Below, in pieces: positions 41,899-51,071 of a DNA stretch of 64,000 nucleotides (the stretch's first letter is position 1; every line of letters starts with the position of its first letter). The notes below the pieces were generated by a model that was not told the DNA's origin, made no database searches, and saw only the letters and a program-made list of their open reading frames with translations. This DNA is from CBDFKF01 sp965248765 (lineage in GTDB: Bacteria > Pseudomonadota > Alphaproteobacteria > VGEJ01). The translations under genes were made by a program, and so were the position numbers. The stretch spans positions 992,001 to 1,056,000 of the forward strand of contig CBDFKF010000004.1 of the NCBI GenBank assembly GCA_965248765.1. Direction: 5' to 3'.

Positions 41899-43710
41899 AT
41901 GTTCACTACCCGGCCTGAGGTCGTCGGCACCTTCGGCGTCGTCACCTCGACCCACTGGCTCGCCACCGCCGCCGGCATGGCGATCCTCGAACAAGGCGGC
42001 AATGCCTTCGACGCGGCGGTCGCCACCGGCCTCGCGCTCCACGTGTTGGAGCCCGATCAGAACGGTCCCGGCGGCGAGACCCCACTCATTCTCTACTGTG
42101 CCCGAACCGACCAGGTGAAGGTGGTGTGCGGCCAGGGCCCGGCCCCGGCCGGCGCTACCGTTGCCGCGTATCGCGCGCTCGGCCTCGACCTCGTACCCGG
42201 CATCGGCTTGTTGTCGGCCGTGGTGCCGGGCTCGTTCGGGGCCTGGATGCTGCTGTTGGCCGAGTATGGCACCCTCTCGCTGCGCGAGGTCATGGCGCCG
42301 GCCATCGGCTATGCCCGCGAGGGCTTTGCGCTCATCCCGCAGGTGAGCAGGGCGATCGGCGCCATGCAAGACCTGTTCGAGACCGAGTGGCAATCATCGG
42401 CGGCGGCGTTCCTGCCGGGCGGCGCGGTGCCGCCACCGGGCCGGCTGTTCCGTGCACCGGCCCTGGCGGACACCTTCGAGCGCCTGCTCGGCGAGGCCGA
42501 GGCCGTCGGCGGCAACCGCGAGGCTCAGATCGAGGCGGCCCGCCGCGCCTTCTATGAAGGCTTCGTCGCCGAGGCCATCGACCGCTTTTGCCGTGAAACC
42601 GAGGTGCTCGATACCACCGGTCGCCGCCACCGCGGGTTTCTCACCGCTGATGACTTGGCGGGCTGGCGGGCCACGATCGAGGCGCCGCTGACCTACGACT
42701 ACCACGACTACACCGTGTGCAAGACCGGGCCGTGGGGGCAGGGGCCGGTCCTCCTCCAACAGCTCGCGCTCCTAAAAGGTTTCGACCTCGCCGGCATGGG
42801 CCCGGCGAGCGCCGACTTCGTCCATACGCTCACGGAATGCGCCAAGCTCGCGTTCGCCGACCGCGAGGCCTTCTACGGCGATCCCGCCTTTGTCGAGGTC
42901 CCTATGGCGACGCTGCTGAGCGAGGAATACAACGCCGAGCGCTGCCAGCTAGTGGGCGAGGGGGCCTCCCACGAGCTCAGGCCCGGCGCCGTGCCGGGCT
43001 ACGGCGGCCCGATCGATGCGCGACCCAAGGGCTCGACCCGCGACATCGCGCGGCCTGAGGCGATCGACTTCGGCGCGCCGATCCCCGTCCAACAGCTCGC
43101 CGAGGCTGTGGCCCGCGCCGCGCCCACCCACGGTGATACCACCCACCTCGACATCATCGATCGCGACGGCAACATGGTCTCGGGCACCCCGAGCGGCGGC
43201 TGGCTCAGCGGCTCGCCGGTCGTGCCGGGGCTCGGCTTCGCGCTCTCGGCCCGCGGCCAGATGTTCTGGCTCGACGAGGATGCGCCCTCAGGCCTAGCGC
43301 CAGGCAAGCGGCCGCGCACGACGCTCACCCCGGGGCTCGCCTTGAAGGACGGCGCCCCTTACATGGTGTTCGGTACGCCGGGCGGCGACCGCCAGGACCA
43401 GTGGGCGTTGCACGCCTTCCTGCGCCACGTCCACCTCGGCCTCAACCTGCAGGAAACGATCGATGCGCCTGAGTTCCACACCAACCATGCGCCGAGCTCG
43501 TTCTATCCGCGCGAGGCCAGTCTCGGCCATCTCGCGGTCGAACGCCGCTTGGGCGAGGACGTCATCGCCGATCTCGCCAAGCGCGGCCACGGCGTTGCCG
43601 TGTTCGACGACTACACTCTCGGCTACGTCACCGCGGCCACGCGCGAGAACGGCCTCCTCAAAGCGGCCGCCAGCCCCCGCCGCATGAAGTGCTATGCCGC
43701 CGGCCGCTAG
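41899..43710 (+). CDS. ggt: gamma-glutamyltransferase-family protein
   Basis: 603 residues. It is an Ntn-hydrolase precursor; the autocleavage nucleophile is Thr414 in APTHGDTTHLDIID, which would give a 413-residue large and a 190-residue small subunit. The Asn/Gly-rich motif DQNGPGGETP (53-62), the small-subunit DRDGNMVS and the oxyanion segment TPSGGWLSGS follow. No signal peptide is seen, unlike periplasmic Ggt, so this is probably a cytoplasmic member of the broader family (some are acylases). The family cleaves gamma-glutamyl amides such as glutathione. LysE follows after 93 bp. Confidence 0.86.
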   Translation: MFTTRPEVVGTFGVVTSTHWLATAAGMAILEQGGNAFDAAVATGLALHVLEPDQNGPGGETPLILYCARTDQVKVVCGQGPAPAGATVAAYRALGLDLVPGIGLLSAVVPGSFGAWMLLLAEYGTLSLREVMAPAIGYAREGFALIPQVSRAIGAMQDLFETEWQSSAAAFLPGGAVPPPGRLFRAPALADTFERLLGEAEAVGGNREAQIEAARRAFYEGFVAEAIDRFCRETEVLDTTGRRHRGFLTADDLAGWRATIEAPLTYDYHDYTVCKTGPWGQGPVLLQQLALLKGFDLAGMGPASADFVHTLTECAKLAFADREAFYGDPAFVEVPMATLLSEEYNAERCQLVGEGASHELRPGAVPGYGGPIDARPKGSTRDIARPEAIDFGAPIPVQQLAEAVARAAPTHGDTTHLDIIDRDGNMVSGTPSGGWLSGSPVVPGLGFALSARGQMFWLDEDAPSGLAPGKRPRTTLTPGLALKDGAPYMVFGTPGGDRQDQWALHAFLRHVHLGLNLQETIDAPEFHTNHAPSSFYPREASLGHLAVERRLGEDVIADLAKRGHGVAVFDDYTLGYVTAATRENGLLKAAASPRRMKCYAAGR

Positions 43711-43803
43711 GCCGGCCGCCGCACCATCCCGAGATCCTCGGGGCGGTGCTTGCAATGCCGGCGCTTGCGGTCTTGAGTGCCGCTCCCATCGGGGAGGGTC
43801 GGA

Positions 43804-44430
43804 ATGTCGCTTGAGCTATGGATCGCGTTTGTCCTCGCGACCAGCGTGTTGTTGATCGTCCCCGGCCCGACGGTGATGCTCGTGGTGAGCTATGCTCTCG
43901 GACGCGGGCGGGGGAGCACGTGGGCGACCGTGCCGGGCGTCGCCTTGGGTGACTTCACGGCGATGACCGCCTCTTTGCTTGGGGCCGGCGCGGTCTTGGC
44001 GACTTCCGCGACCCTGTTCACGGTCCTCAAGTGGGCCGGCGCCGCCTACCTGATCTGGCTCGGGATCAAGCTGTGGCGGGCCGAGCCCCGGTTGGCCGAT
44101 CTCCAATCAGGCTCCGGCGCGGAGACGAACCCGGCGATGTTCTGGAACGCCTTCGTCGTCACCGCTCTTAATCCCAAGAGCATCGTGTTCTTCGTCGCCT
44201 TCGTGCCGCAGTTCATCGATCCGACGAAAGCCGCGCTGCCGCAGTTCGTCATCCTGGAAGCAACGTTCCTCGCGTTGGCGGTGGCGACGGTCACGCTCTG
44301 GGCGGTGGTTGCCGGCGACCTGCGGGCCCGCTTCAAGCGTCCCGCAACCCTGAGAATCGCCAACCGTGTTGGCGCGAGCTTTCTGATCGGCGCGGGCGTG
44401 CTCACGGCTGCCGTCAGGCGAAGCAGCTAA
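43804..44430 (+). CDS. LysE-family amino-acid exporter
   Basis: 208 residues from ATG 43804, with GGGAGGG upstream (an in-frame ATG at 43777 is less likely). The RhtB/LysE landmarks are present: an N-terminal helix with PGPTVMLVVSYALGRGRG, LLGAGAVLATSATLFTVLKWAGAAYLIWLGIKLWR, and FVVTALNPKSIVFFVAFVPQFI. Six helices are expected. It is probably co-transcribed with ggt; export of amino acids released by it is inference. Confidence 0.87.
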   Translation: MSLELWIAFVLATSVLLIVPGPTVMLVVSYALGRGRGSTWATVPGVALGDFTAMTASLLGAGAVLATSATLFTVLKWAGAAYLIWLGIKLWRAEPRLADLQSGSGAETNPAMFWNAFVVTALNPKSIVFFVAFVPQFIDPTKAALPQFVILEATFLALAVATVTLWAVVAGDLRARFKRPATLRIANRVGASFLIGAGVLTAAVRRSS

Positions 44431-44452
44431 GCCGAGCAACGGGTCTTAAGCT

Positions 44453-45268
44453 GTGGCGATCCGCTTCTGGGCCGGGTTCGGTCGCTACACCTGCATTCTG
44501 CTTGCCGTGGCGTTCGCGCTCATCCCCATCGCCTGGATGACGAGCATCGCCTTCAAGCCGATTCTCGAGTGGAACGTCGGCGGCGGGGGTTTCACCTGGC
44601 TGCCGCAGACGCCGACGCTTGGGAACTTCGTCGCGCTGTACTACTACGATCGCCCGGTGACCGGTCCGATCGTCGCGAGCCTGGTCACCGCCTCGCTCGG
44701 CACGCTCTTGGCCGGCACCGTCGGCACGCTCGCGGCCTATGCGGTCTCGCGGTTCAACCGCATGCCGTGGATCGGCATTTGGGTGCTCATGCTGCGCCTG
44801 TTCCCACCGCTCGTGATCATCGTGCCGGTGATGGTCATGTGGACGTATCTCGACCTGATCGACACCTGGTTCGGGCTCACGCTCATCTACGGCGTCCTGC
44901 ATCTGCCGTTCGCCTTCTGGCTGATGAAGACCTTCTTCGACGAGATCCCGATCGAGATAGAAGAGGCCGCGATGGTCGAGGGGTGCAGCCACTGGCGCGT
45001 GCTCTACCGGATCACGCTGCCGCTCGTGCGCGGGCCGCTGGCGACCACCGGCTTGTTCATCTTCATCCTGTGCTGGACCGACTACCTCATCGCCCAGATC
45101 GTCACGAGCGACAAGTGGGTCACCGTGCCGGTCTACATGACCAGCCTGACGTCCTACGGAGGCAAGGCGGCCATGGGCCTGATCGCGACGGTGCCGCCGA
45201 TCGTCCTCGGCCTGATTATCCGGCGCCACCTCGCCCGCGGTGTCACCTTCGGGGCGCTCCGCTCATGA
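44453..45268 (+). CDS. MalG-type ABC transporter permease
   Basis: 271 residues from GTG 44453, 22 bp after lysE. It has six membrane spans and the EAA loop EEAAMVEGCSHWRVLYRITLPLVRGP, the docking site for an ATPase. The family imports sugars, polyols or related solutes. No binding protein, second permease or ATPase gene is in the window, so the transporter is incomplete here. It may be a relic or work with distant partners. The gene itself shows no damage. Confidence 0.86.
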   Translation: MAIRFWAGFGRYTCILLAVAFALIPIAWMTSIAFKPILEWNVGGGGFTWLPQTPTLGNFVALYYYDRPVTGPIVASLVTASLGTLLAGTVGTLAAYAVSRFNRMPWIGIWVLMLRLFPPLVIIVPVMVMWTYLDLIDTWFGLTLIYGVLHLPFAFWLMKTFFDEIPIEIEEAAMVEGCSHWRVLYRITLPLVRGPLATTGLFIFILCWTDYLIAQIVTSDKWVTVPVYMTSLTSYGGKAAMGLIATVPPIVLGLIIRRHLARGVTFGALRS

Positions 45269-45389
45269 GCGCGCGATAGACGCCCAGCCTCTGGGCCCCA
45301 CAACTGACGGAATATGGCCGCCCGACCCTTGTCGGATATTGCAAGGCCGCCTACGTAGACTCCATCTAGAATCGAGGCGGAGCACGAAC

Positions 45390-46049
45390 ATGCAGCGGCG
45401 AAGAGTCTTACGGGGCTTGGTTGCGGTCACCGGCTCGGTTGGCATGGCTGGGATCCTCGACGGTGTGGCGCCACTCTCATCGCCCGCGCATGCCGCTGAC
45501 GAGCTGCCGCGCACGCCCTCCCAGGCCGAGGGACCCTACTACCCTGGTGTCAAGCCGGCGGATGCCGATTGGAACTTGCTACGGGTCGGCGCGGACGGTT
45601 CCTTGCCCGCGGGCGAACCGCTCGATCTGCATGGACGCATCCTCGATCCGTCAGGCCAGCCGGTCGCCGACGCGACGGTCGAGATCTGGCAAGTCGACGG
45701 CGGTGGCATCTACGATCATCCCAGGGCTGACGACCGAGACCGTTTTGATCGTCGGTTCCAGGGTTACGGCGCAGCCATGACCGATCCCGACGGCCGCTAC
45801 GCCTTCCTCTCTCTTGTGCCGGTGCCCTACCCCGGACGGCCGCCCCACATCCACGTCAAGATCACGCGCGGCAGCGAGGAGGTTCTGACCACTCAGCTGT
45901 ACATCAAAGACCATCCTGAGAATGACCGCGATGGCCTCCTCGCGTACGTCCTCTTTCGCAACCAGGACGAGCTGCTGATGGACCTGCACCCAGCAGAGCT
46001 GCCAGGCGGCATCACCGGCCAGGCGGCCCGTTTCGACTTCGTAATCTGA
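45390..46049 (+). CDS. Tat-exported intradiol ring-cleavage dioxygenase
   Basis: 219 residues from ATG 45390. The N-terminus MQRRRVLRGLVAVTGSVGMAG is a Tat signal (twin Arg then a hydrophobic run, cut near PAHA). The non-haem Fe(III) ligands of protocatechuate-3,4-dioxygenase-like enzymes are visible: Y108 (GGGIYDH), Y147 (PVPYPG), H153 and H155 (PPHIHV). The LDLHGRILDPSGQPVADATVEIWQVD block is the usual beta core. These enzymes cleave catechols between the hydroxyls. Single-subunit and exported, so action on periplasmic aromatic compounds is inferred. Confidence 0.87.
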   Translation: MQRRRVLRGLVAVTGSVGMAGILDGVAPLSSPAHAADELPRTPSQAEGPYYPGVKPADADWNLLRVGADGSLPAGEPLDLHGRILDPSGQPVADATVEIWQVDGGGIYDHPRADDRDRFDRRFQGYGAAMTDPDGRYAFLSLVPVPYPGRPPHIHVKITRGSEEVLTTQLYIKDHPENDRDGLLAYVLFRNQDELLMDLHPAELPGGITGQAARFDFVI

Positions 46050-46108
46050 CGCCGATCCCGAGATTCCGCGCAGTCGCCGACCGTTGCGAGCTGCCGCCGT
46101 TTAGGGGC

Positions 46109-46519
46109 CTAGACCACCCGCCCTCTGGTGTGTGAGGATGTGATCTTGATCTCGTAGCCATCTGGTCCGATCACCCGAAACGAGGCATGGATCGAGCCGC
46201 GAGTCACGTCCGAGACCTGCAATCCCCTCTGTTCGTAATCCGCCCGCGTCGCGTCGACGTCATCGACCATGATGTCGAACGGTGCCAGTGTGCCGGGTGA
46301 GACCGGCGTATCGGCTGTGCCAAGAACCAGGTGGGTGCCACCGCGGAACTCGAGGACGGAGTACCTCTCGGTCTGATGCACCCAGCGGAGGCCGAGAGTT
46401 TCGAAGAGCGCCGTGCCGGCGGCAACGTCGCTCACCTGCATCGTCACGTGGCCGACCGCGACTGGCGGGGGCGTGGAAGAGTGCTCCCGCAGAAAAGTAT
46501 TCTTTGCCTCTATGTCCAT
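46109..46519 (-). CDS. VOC-superfamily (glyoxalase-like) protein
   Basis: 136 residues from ATG 46519, with CAGGAG upstream; a longer frame to 46606 lacks a good start. It has one VOC module: VGHVTMQVSDVAAGTALFETLGL, EFRGGTHLVLGTAD, FDIMVDDVDATRADYEQRGL and a closing FRVIGPDGYEIKITSSH. His and Glu at the ends (GHVTM, GYEIK) fit a metal site. Its substrate is unknown. It reads towards the dioxygenase gene from the other strand. Confidence 0.77.
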   Translation of the reverse strand: MDIEAKNTFLREHSSTPPPVAVGHVTMQVSDVAAGTALFETLGLRWVHQTERYSVLEFRGGTHLVLGTADTPVSPGTLAPFDIMVDDVDATRADYEQRGLQVSDVTRGSIHASFRVIGPDGYEIKITSSHTRGRVV

Positions 46520-46628
46520 GGTGAGAGCGCTCCTGCTCGCCCTTTCGACCTTCGTATCTGCTCGATAATAGCATGCGAGGGCCGGTGGGCGCGCTGGCCA
46601 CCCCACCGATTGTCACTAACACACGATA

Positions 46629-47790
46629 TGTCCGGTTTATGTACCAGACGATCTGTCCGGATTTAGAAGCTCTCCAGGCTATGGAGGGTTTGGATGCGCC
46701 GGACAGAGCAGTTGCAGGGACTGAGATTGATGAAGTTCGAGGAGGTTTACGGCCGCACCCATCGGGGTTGCTTGAGCCAAGCCGAGGCGGCGGAGGTTCT
46801 CGGCGTTTCAGAGCGCACCTTCCGGCGCTGGCGCGACCGCTATGAGGCGGACGGCGCGGAAGGGCTCTACGATCGCCGTCTGGGCCGGGTCTCGGCGCGG
46901 CGCGCGGCGGTCGACGAGGTGACGGCGCTGTTGGCGCTGTTCGACACCCGCTACTGGGACTTCACCGCCAAGCACTTCCACGAGAAGCTGGTCGCGGACT
47001 ATGCCTTCAAGCGCAGCTACAACTGGGTGCGGCTGAGCTTGCAGGCCCATGGGCGAAGACGGGCGGCGCCCAGGCGCGGGGCGCACCGGCGCAAGCGGCC
47101 GCGCCGCGCGCTGCCCGGCATGATGCTGCATCAAGACGGCTCAAGCCACGCGTGGGTCCCCGATCAGTGGTGGGACCTGATCGTCACCATGGACGACACC
47201 ACCAGTGAGATCTACTCGGCCTTCTCCTACTCGCCCGAGGCAAGGGGGCGCTCGGAACGCATGTTCGCCACCCTGCAGAAGCGCCTGCCCCAGGAGCTCA
47301 GGCTCGCCGGCATCACCGACATGGCCCAGGCCAACCGCTTCCTCAAGGAGCTCCACCTGCCAGGCCACAACGCCCGCTTCGCGGTGCCGCCGGAAGCCGA
47401 GGGCACCGCCTTCGTGCCCTTCGCCGGTACCCTCGACGACATCCTCTGCGTGCAGCAGGAGCGCACCGTCTCCAACGACAACACCGTGCGCTACAAACGC
47501 CTGGTGCTGGCGATCCCGCCCGACCGCCATCGCCGCCACTACGTCAAGGCAAGGGTCCGGGTCCACGAATACCCCGACCGCACCCTCGCCGTCTTCCATG
47601 GGCCGCGCTGCCTGGCCCGATACCAGGCCGACGGATCGCCCATCAACACAAGCCACAGACAGGCCGCGTGATCCGCTTCGACGCGACCGGCCAGTGGATA
47701 AGGGGACGGCCGCTCCGCGCCCGACCCCTTATCCACTGGCCCAACAACCACAACTGAAGCGGTCAATTCATATGGTACATAAACCGGTCA
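46629..47790 (+). mobile_element. ISNCY-type insertion sequence with deleted transposase
   Basis: Ends TG-T-CCGGTTTATGTACC (46629-46645) and the inverted GGTACATAAACCGGTCA (47774-47790) are matching terminal repeats. The element is about 1.16 kb and contains one transposase gene. No target duplication is obvious. Confidence 0.78.
46694..47671 (+). pseudogene. ISNCY-family transposase with in-frame internal deletion
   Basis: 325 residues, where about 430 are expected. HTH part: CLSQAEAAEVLGVSERTFRRWRDRYEADG. Core: QDGSSHAWVPDQWWDLIVTMDDTTSEIYSAF then directly SYSPEARGRSERMFATLQKRLPQEL. In relatives about 80-100 residues lie between these blocks and include the second catalytic Asp (the TDRGSHYW region). 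The joint is in frame, so a shortened protein can still be made but it should be inactive. Confidence 0.82.
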
Positions 47791-47819
47791 ATTCAGTTTG
47801 TTCTCGACAGGCCGGAAGG

Positions 47820-48989
47820 ATGAACCGGAGACGAAGCCTGAAGATTCTCGGCGTCTGCAGCGCTGGCATGGTGCTCGCGGTCGCCGGTGGTACGACCTAC
47901 GTGGCGACCCGCATACCGTTGCGCGCGCTCGCGCCATGGCAACAGGCGAGCTTCGACTTCGACGATCCGCGCATGGATGCGCTCAGCCATGCGATCCTCG
48001 TGCCGAACCCGCACAATCGGCAGCCGTGGCTGGTGGCGTTCGAGGGCCGCAACGGCGTCGCTCTCTTCTGCGATCCGGAACGGCGCTTGCCGGAGACCGA
48101 TCCCTTCGACCGGCAGATCACCATCGGTCTCGGCTGCTTCGTCGAGTTGTTCACGATGGCCGCGGCGGCCGGCGGTTACGCGACCAGGGTTGAGGCTTTC
48201 CCCGAGGGCGAGCCGCAACCGCGTCTCGATCAGCGGCCGGTCGCGCGCCTCATCCTCGAGCCGCGCGCCGATGCCCGGCGCGATCCGCTGTTTGCGCATG
48301 TCTTGGCGCGACGCAGCACCAAGGAGCCTTTTGACACTGGCCGACCGGTGCCGGCGGAGGCCCTTGAGGCGCTTGCCGCCGCGGCGGGCGGGCTCGTCCG
48401 CGCCGTGGCCGATGGCTCGGCGGAAAGCGTGGCGGCCTTGCGCTACCTCACCTGGCGCGCCCATGAGCGCGAAATGCGCAGCCCGGCGAAGGTGCAGGAG
48501 AGCATCGATCTGATGCGGATCGGCAAGGCTGAGATCGAGGCCACCCCCGACGGCATCGATCTCGGCGGGCCGTTTCTCGGCGTCCTTGCCGGGCTCGGCA
48601 TGCTCGATCGCGAAAGCCTCGCCGATCCGTCCTCCTCGGCATTCCAGCAGGGCCTCGACATGTATCGGGAAATGACCGGCACGGCGATGGCGCATATCTG
48701 GTTGACCACGCCCGGCAACAGCCGGACGGAGCAGCTCGCGGCCGGGCGAGCCTGGCTGCGCGTCAACCTTGCCGCCACCGGTCTCGGTATCGGTATCCAC
48801 CCTTTGAGTCAGGCGCTGCAAGAGTACTCGGAGGTGGCCGACTTCTATCGCGAGGCGCATGCGCGGCTCGCGCCGGAGGGCGGGACGGTGCAGATGCTTG
48901 GGCGGTTGGGCTACGGCCCGGTGGTCGACCCGAGCCCGCGCTGGCCGGCGGAGGCGGCGTTGAGGACGCCAGAGAGCGCGCCGGCGTGA
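47820..48989 (+). CDS. Tat-type exported nitroreductase-like protein
   Basis: 389 residues from ATG 47820. MNRRRSLKILGVCSAGMVLAVAGG is a twin-Arg signal or signal anchor. The rest is the large nitroreductase-like fold: LSHAILVPNPHNRQPWLV, DRQITIGLGCFVELFTMAAAAGGY and a C-terminal AGRAWLRVNLAATGLGIGIHPLSQALQEY. This pattern is that of Tat-associated nitroreductase-family proteins (Acg-like), probably FMN-binding. It overlaps the marR gene by 4 bp. It lies just after the ISNCY element, whose right end is 30 bp upstream. Confidence 0.82.
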   Translation: MNRRRSLKILGVCSAGMVLAVAGGTTYVATRIPLRALAPWQQASFDFDDPRMDALSHAILVPNPHNRQPWLVAFEGRNGVALFCDPERRLPETDPFDRQITIGLGCFVELFTMAAAAGGYATRVEAFPEGEPQPRLDQRPVARLILEPRADARRDPLFAHVLARRSTKEPFDTGRPVPAEALEALAAAAGGLVRAVADGSAESVAALRYLTWRAHEREMRSPAKVQESIDLMRIGKAEIEATPDGIDLGGPFLGVLAGLGMLDRESLADPSSSAFQQGLDMYREMTGTAMAHIWLTTPGNSRTEQLAAGRAWLRVNLAATGLGIGIHPLSQALQEYSEVADFYREAHARLAPEGGTVQMLGRLGYGPVVDPSPRWPAEAALRTPESAPA

Positions 48990-49459
48990 GCCGGGGCAAG
49001 AGCCGCAACCCGCCCACCGACCCCTTGGGCTTCCTGATCTTCAACGAAATCGGGATCATCGAGCAGCTGGCACGGAACCGATTCGAGTCGGTGATGCCGC
49101 ACGGCATGGCGCTCGCCCAATTCATCATGCTCAACCACCTGGTGCGGATGGGCGATGGCAAGAACCCGGCCGATATCGCGCGTGCGCTGCAACTGGCGCG
49201 CGGCGCTGTCACCAACACCGTTCAGCGCCTCGAGGCTCGTGGGTTCCTCCGTGTCGAGGCGGACCCGCTGGATGGCCGAGGCAAGCGCATCTTCCTCACC
49301 GACGCCGGCCGCCAGGCGCGCACGCAGGCGGTCGCCGCCCTTGTGCCCCTCATCGCGACGCTGGAAGCGGAGATCGGCCGTGAAACCTTCGACGCCATGC
49401 TCCCGCACTTACAGGCGCTGCGGGCGTGGCTGGATCGGGAGAGGCAGCCGAATCGGTGA
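48986..49459 (+). CDS. MarR-family transcriptional regulator
   Basis: 157 residues from GTG 48986, overlapping the nitroreductase stop (GTGA). The winged helix is clear: AQFIMLNHLVRMGDGKNPADIARALQLARGAVTNTVQRLEARGFLRVEADPLDGRGKRIFLTDAGR (in blocks). The recognition helix is around residues 68-82. The coupling implies it controls the nitroreductase operon, probably in response to a small aromatic or oxidant. The ligand is unknown. Confidence 0.9.
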   Translation: MSRGKSRNPPTDPLGFLIFNEIGIIEQLARNRFESVMPHGMALAQFIMLNHLVRMGDGKNPADIARALQLARGAVTNTVQRLEARGFLRVEADPLDGRGKRIFLTDAGRQARTQAVAALVPLIATLEAEIGRETFDAMLPHLQALRAWLDRERQPNR

Positions 49460-49491
49460 CGATCCGAATCTTCGGCCCGGGCAACGCCCAC

Positions 49492-50898
49492 CTAGGCTTG
49501 GGGCAACGGCGGTGGGCCGAGAATGTCGTGGGCGGAGCCGAGGACACGCTCGGCGGTCAACGCCGCGCTCAAGAGCTGCTCCTCGGCATACGGTCGGGCA
49601 ATCAATTGCATCCCAACTGGCATTCCTTCGCGATCGCGTCCAACCGGCAGCGAGATCGCGCACAGGCCTAAGAAGTTGATGGGACTGCCATTGCGTTGCG
49701 CCAGCAGGTTGGGCCTGAAGAAGGTGTCGTCATCGGCAACCTCGGCAAGTTTCGGCGGCGTGATCGGCACGGTCGGCGCGGCCAGCACGTCGTAGCGGCG
49801 CAGCCGCTCGGCCGCGGTCTCGGCTAGAGCCGCGACCCGGCGTCGACGTCTGAGATACTCGCTCGCCGTCATCTTCGCCGCGTCGCCGAGCTTGGCGGTG
49901 GTGACTGGGTCGAGGTCGGCCTGCCATTCAGGTAACTCGGCGCTGAGATAGCTCTGGAACTCGGGCGCCGCGAGCCCGCCCTTTAGCCACATCTCGGCGG
50001 CCTCGGCGGCCTCGGGTAAGGCCATGTCTTCAACCGCGGCGCCACGATCGGCCAATTTGTCGAGTGCCGCGCGCACCGCTTCTGCCACGCCCGGCGAACA
50101 ATCGTCCCAAAACGGTGGGCCCGGCACGCCTATGCGCAGCGCGCCGACGTCAGCCGCCGCGATGTCGAGGCCTTGCTCGGGCCGGCCGCCGGCACCGGAG
50201 TCAAGGGCGGCGAAGGCAAAGGCGGCATCGGCGACCGTCCGTGTGGCGATGCTCGGCGTGTCAAGCGTCGGGCTCAGCGGCACGATGCCGTCAGTGGACC
50301 ACCGCCCGATGGTGACTTTGAGGCCGACTGTGCCGGTGAAGCTCGCGGGGGTCCGGATCGATCCGCCGGTATCACCGCCGAGCGCCACGAGCGCCGAGCC
50401 CTCGATCAGACTGACGCCTGCGCCTGAGCTGGTTCCGCCGGGCGCGCAATGCGCGGCGGCGTCCCAGGGGTTGCGCGGTGTGCCACAATGGCTGTTGGTG
50501 CCGAGGCCACCCATCGCGAATTGCATCGTGTGGGTCTTGCCGACAAAGACTGCGAGTTGCCGGCGCAGGGTCGTCACCAGCGGGCCCTCGACCTCGAAAG
50601 AGGCCGGCAGCGGCAGCGGGCCGCCGGCGAATGTTCGAGTGCCACGCAACCCGAACACATCCTTCACCGAGACCGGTATCCCTTGGAGTGGCCCGAGATC
50701 GCTGCTGGCGCCGAAGGCTGCATCGGCAGCGGTTGCTTGGGCCAGGGCAGTCTCCCCCTGCCAGCAGCGATAAGCCCCAAGGTAGTCGCCCAAGTCTCGA
50801 TGCCGCGCCTCGGCCTCGGTGAGCAGCTCAACGGCGTTCAGCCGGCCGGCCCGCAGGTCGGCTGCCGTTACCGCTAACGAGCGCGCGGTAGCCGACAT
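49492..50898 (-). CDS. amidase-signature-family amidase
   Basis: 468 residues. The Ser-cisSer-Lys triad is K79 (SVKDVF), S157/S158 (PGGTSSGAG) and S180 (GGDTGGSIRTPA). GLQGIPVSVKD-like start, GTPRNPWD and the late MPVGMQLIARPYAEEQLL are typical. The enzyme hydrolyses a carboxamide; without a GatB gene nearby it is a catabolic amidase rather than GatA. It converges with marR at a gap of 32 bp. No operon partner on its strand. Confidence 0.91.
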   Translation of the reverse strand: MSATARSLAVTAADLRAGRLNAVELLTEAEARHRDLGDYLGAYRCWQGETALAQATAADAAFGASSDLGPLQGIPVSVKDVFGLRGTRTFAGGPLPLPASFEVEGPLVTTLRRQLAVFVGKTHTMQFAMGGLGTNSHCGTPRNPWDAAAHCAPGGTSSGAGVSLIEGSALVALGGDTGGSIRTPASFTGTVGLKVTIGRWSTDGIVPLSPTLDTPSIATRTVADAAFAFAALDSGAGGRPEQGLDIAAADVGALRIGVPGPPFWDDCSPGVAEAVRAALDKLADRGAAVEDMALPEAAEAAEMWLKGGLAAPEFQSYLSAELPEWQADLDPVTTAKLGDAAKMTASEYLRRRRRVAALAETAAERLRRYDVLAAPTVPITPPKLAEVADDDTFFRPNLLAQRNGSPINFLGLCAISLPVGRDREGMPVGMQLIARPYAEEQLLSAALTAERVLGSAHDILGPPPLPQA

Positions 50899-51071
50899 CG
50901 CTTCGCTTGCCTCGGCCGTTTCGTGGGGCTCACTAGTGATCTCCGGTCCGTTGAGTGAGCAAGGCTTGGTTCGCCATCGACTGACGCATATTGCCAGCAG
51001 AGCCGTATTCGGGCACGATCATCCGCGTTGTATGAAATCGAATGGGGAAATCCCAGTCAAAGGAGATAACG

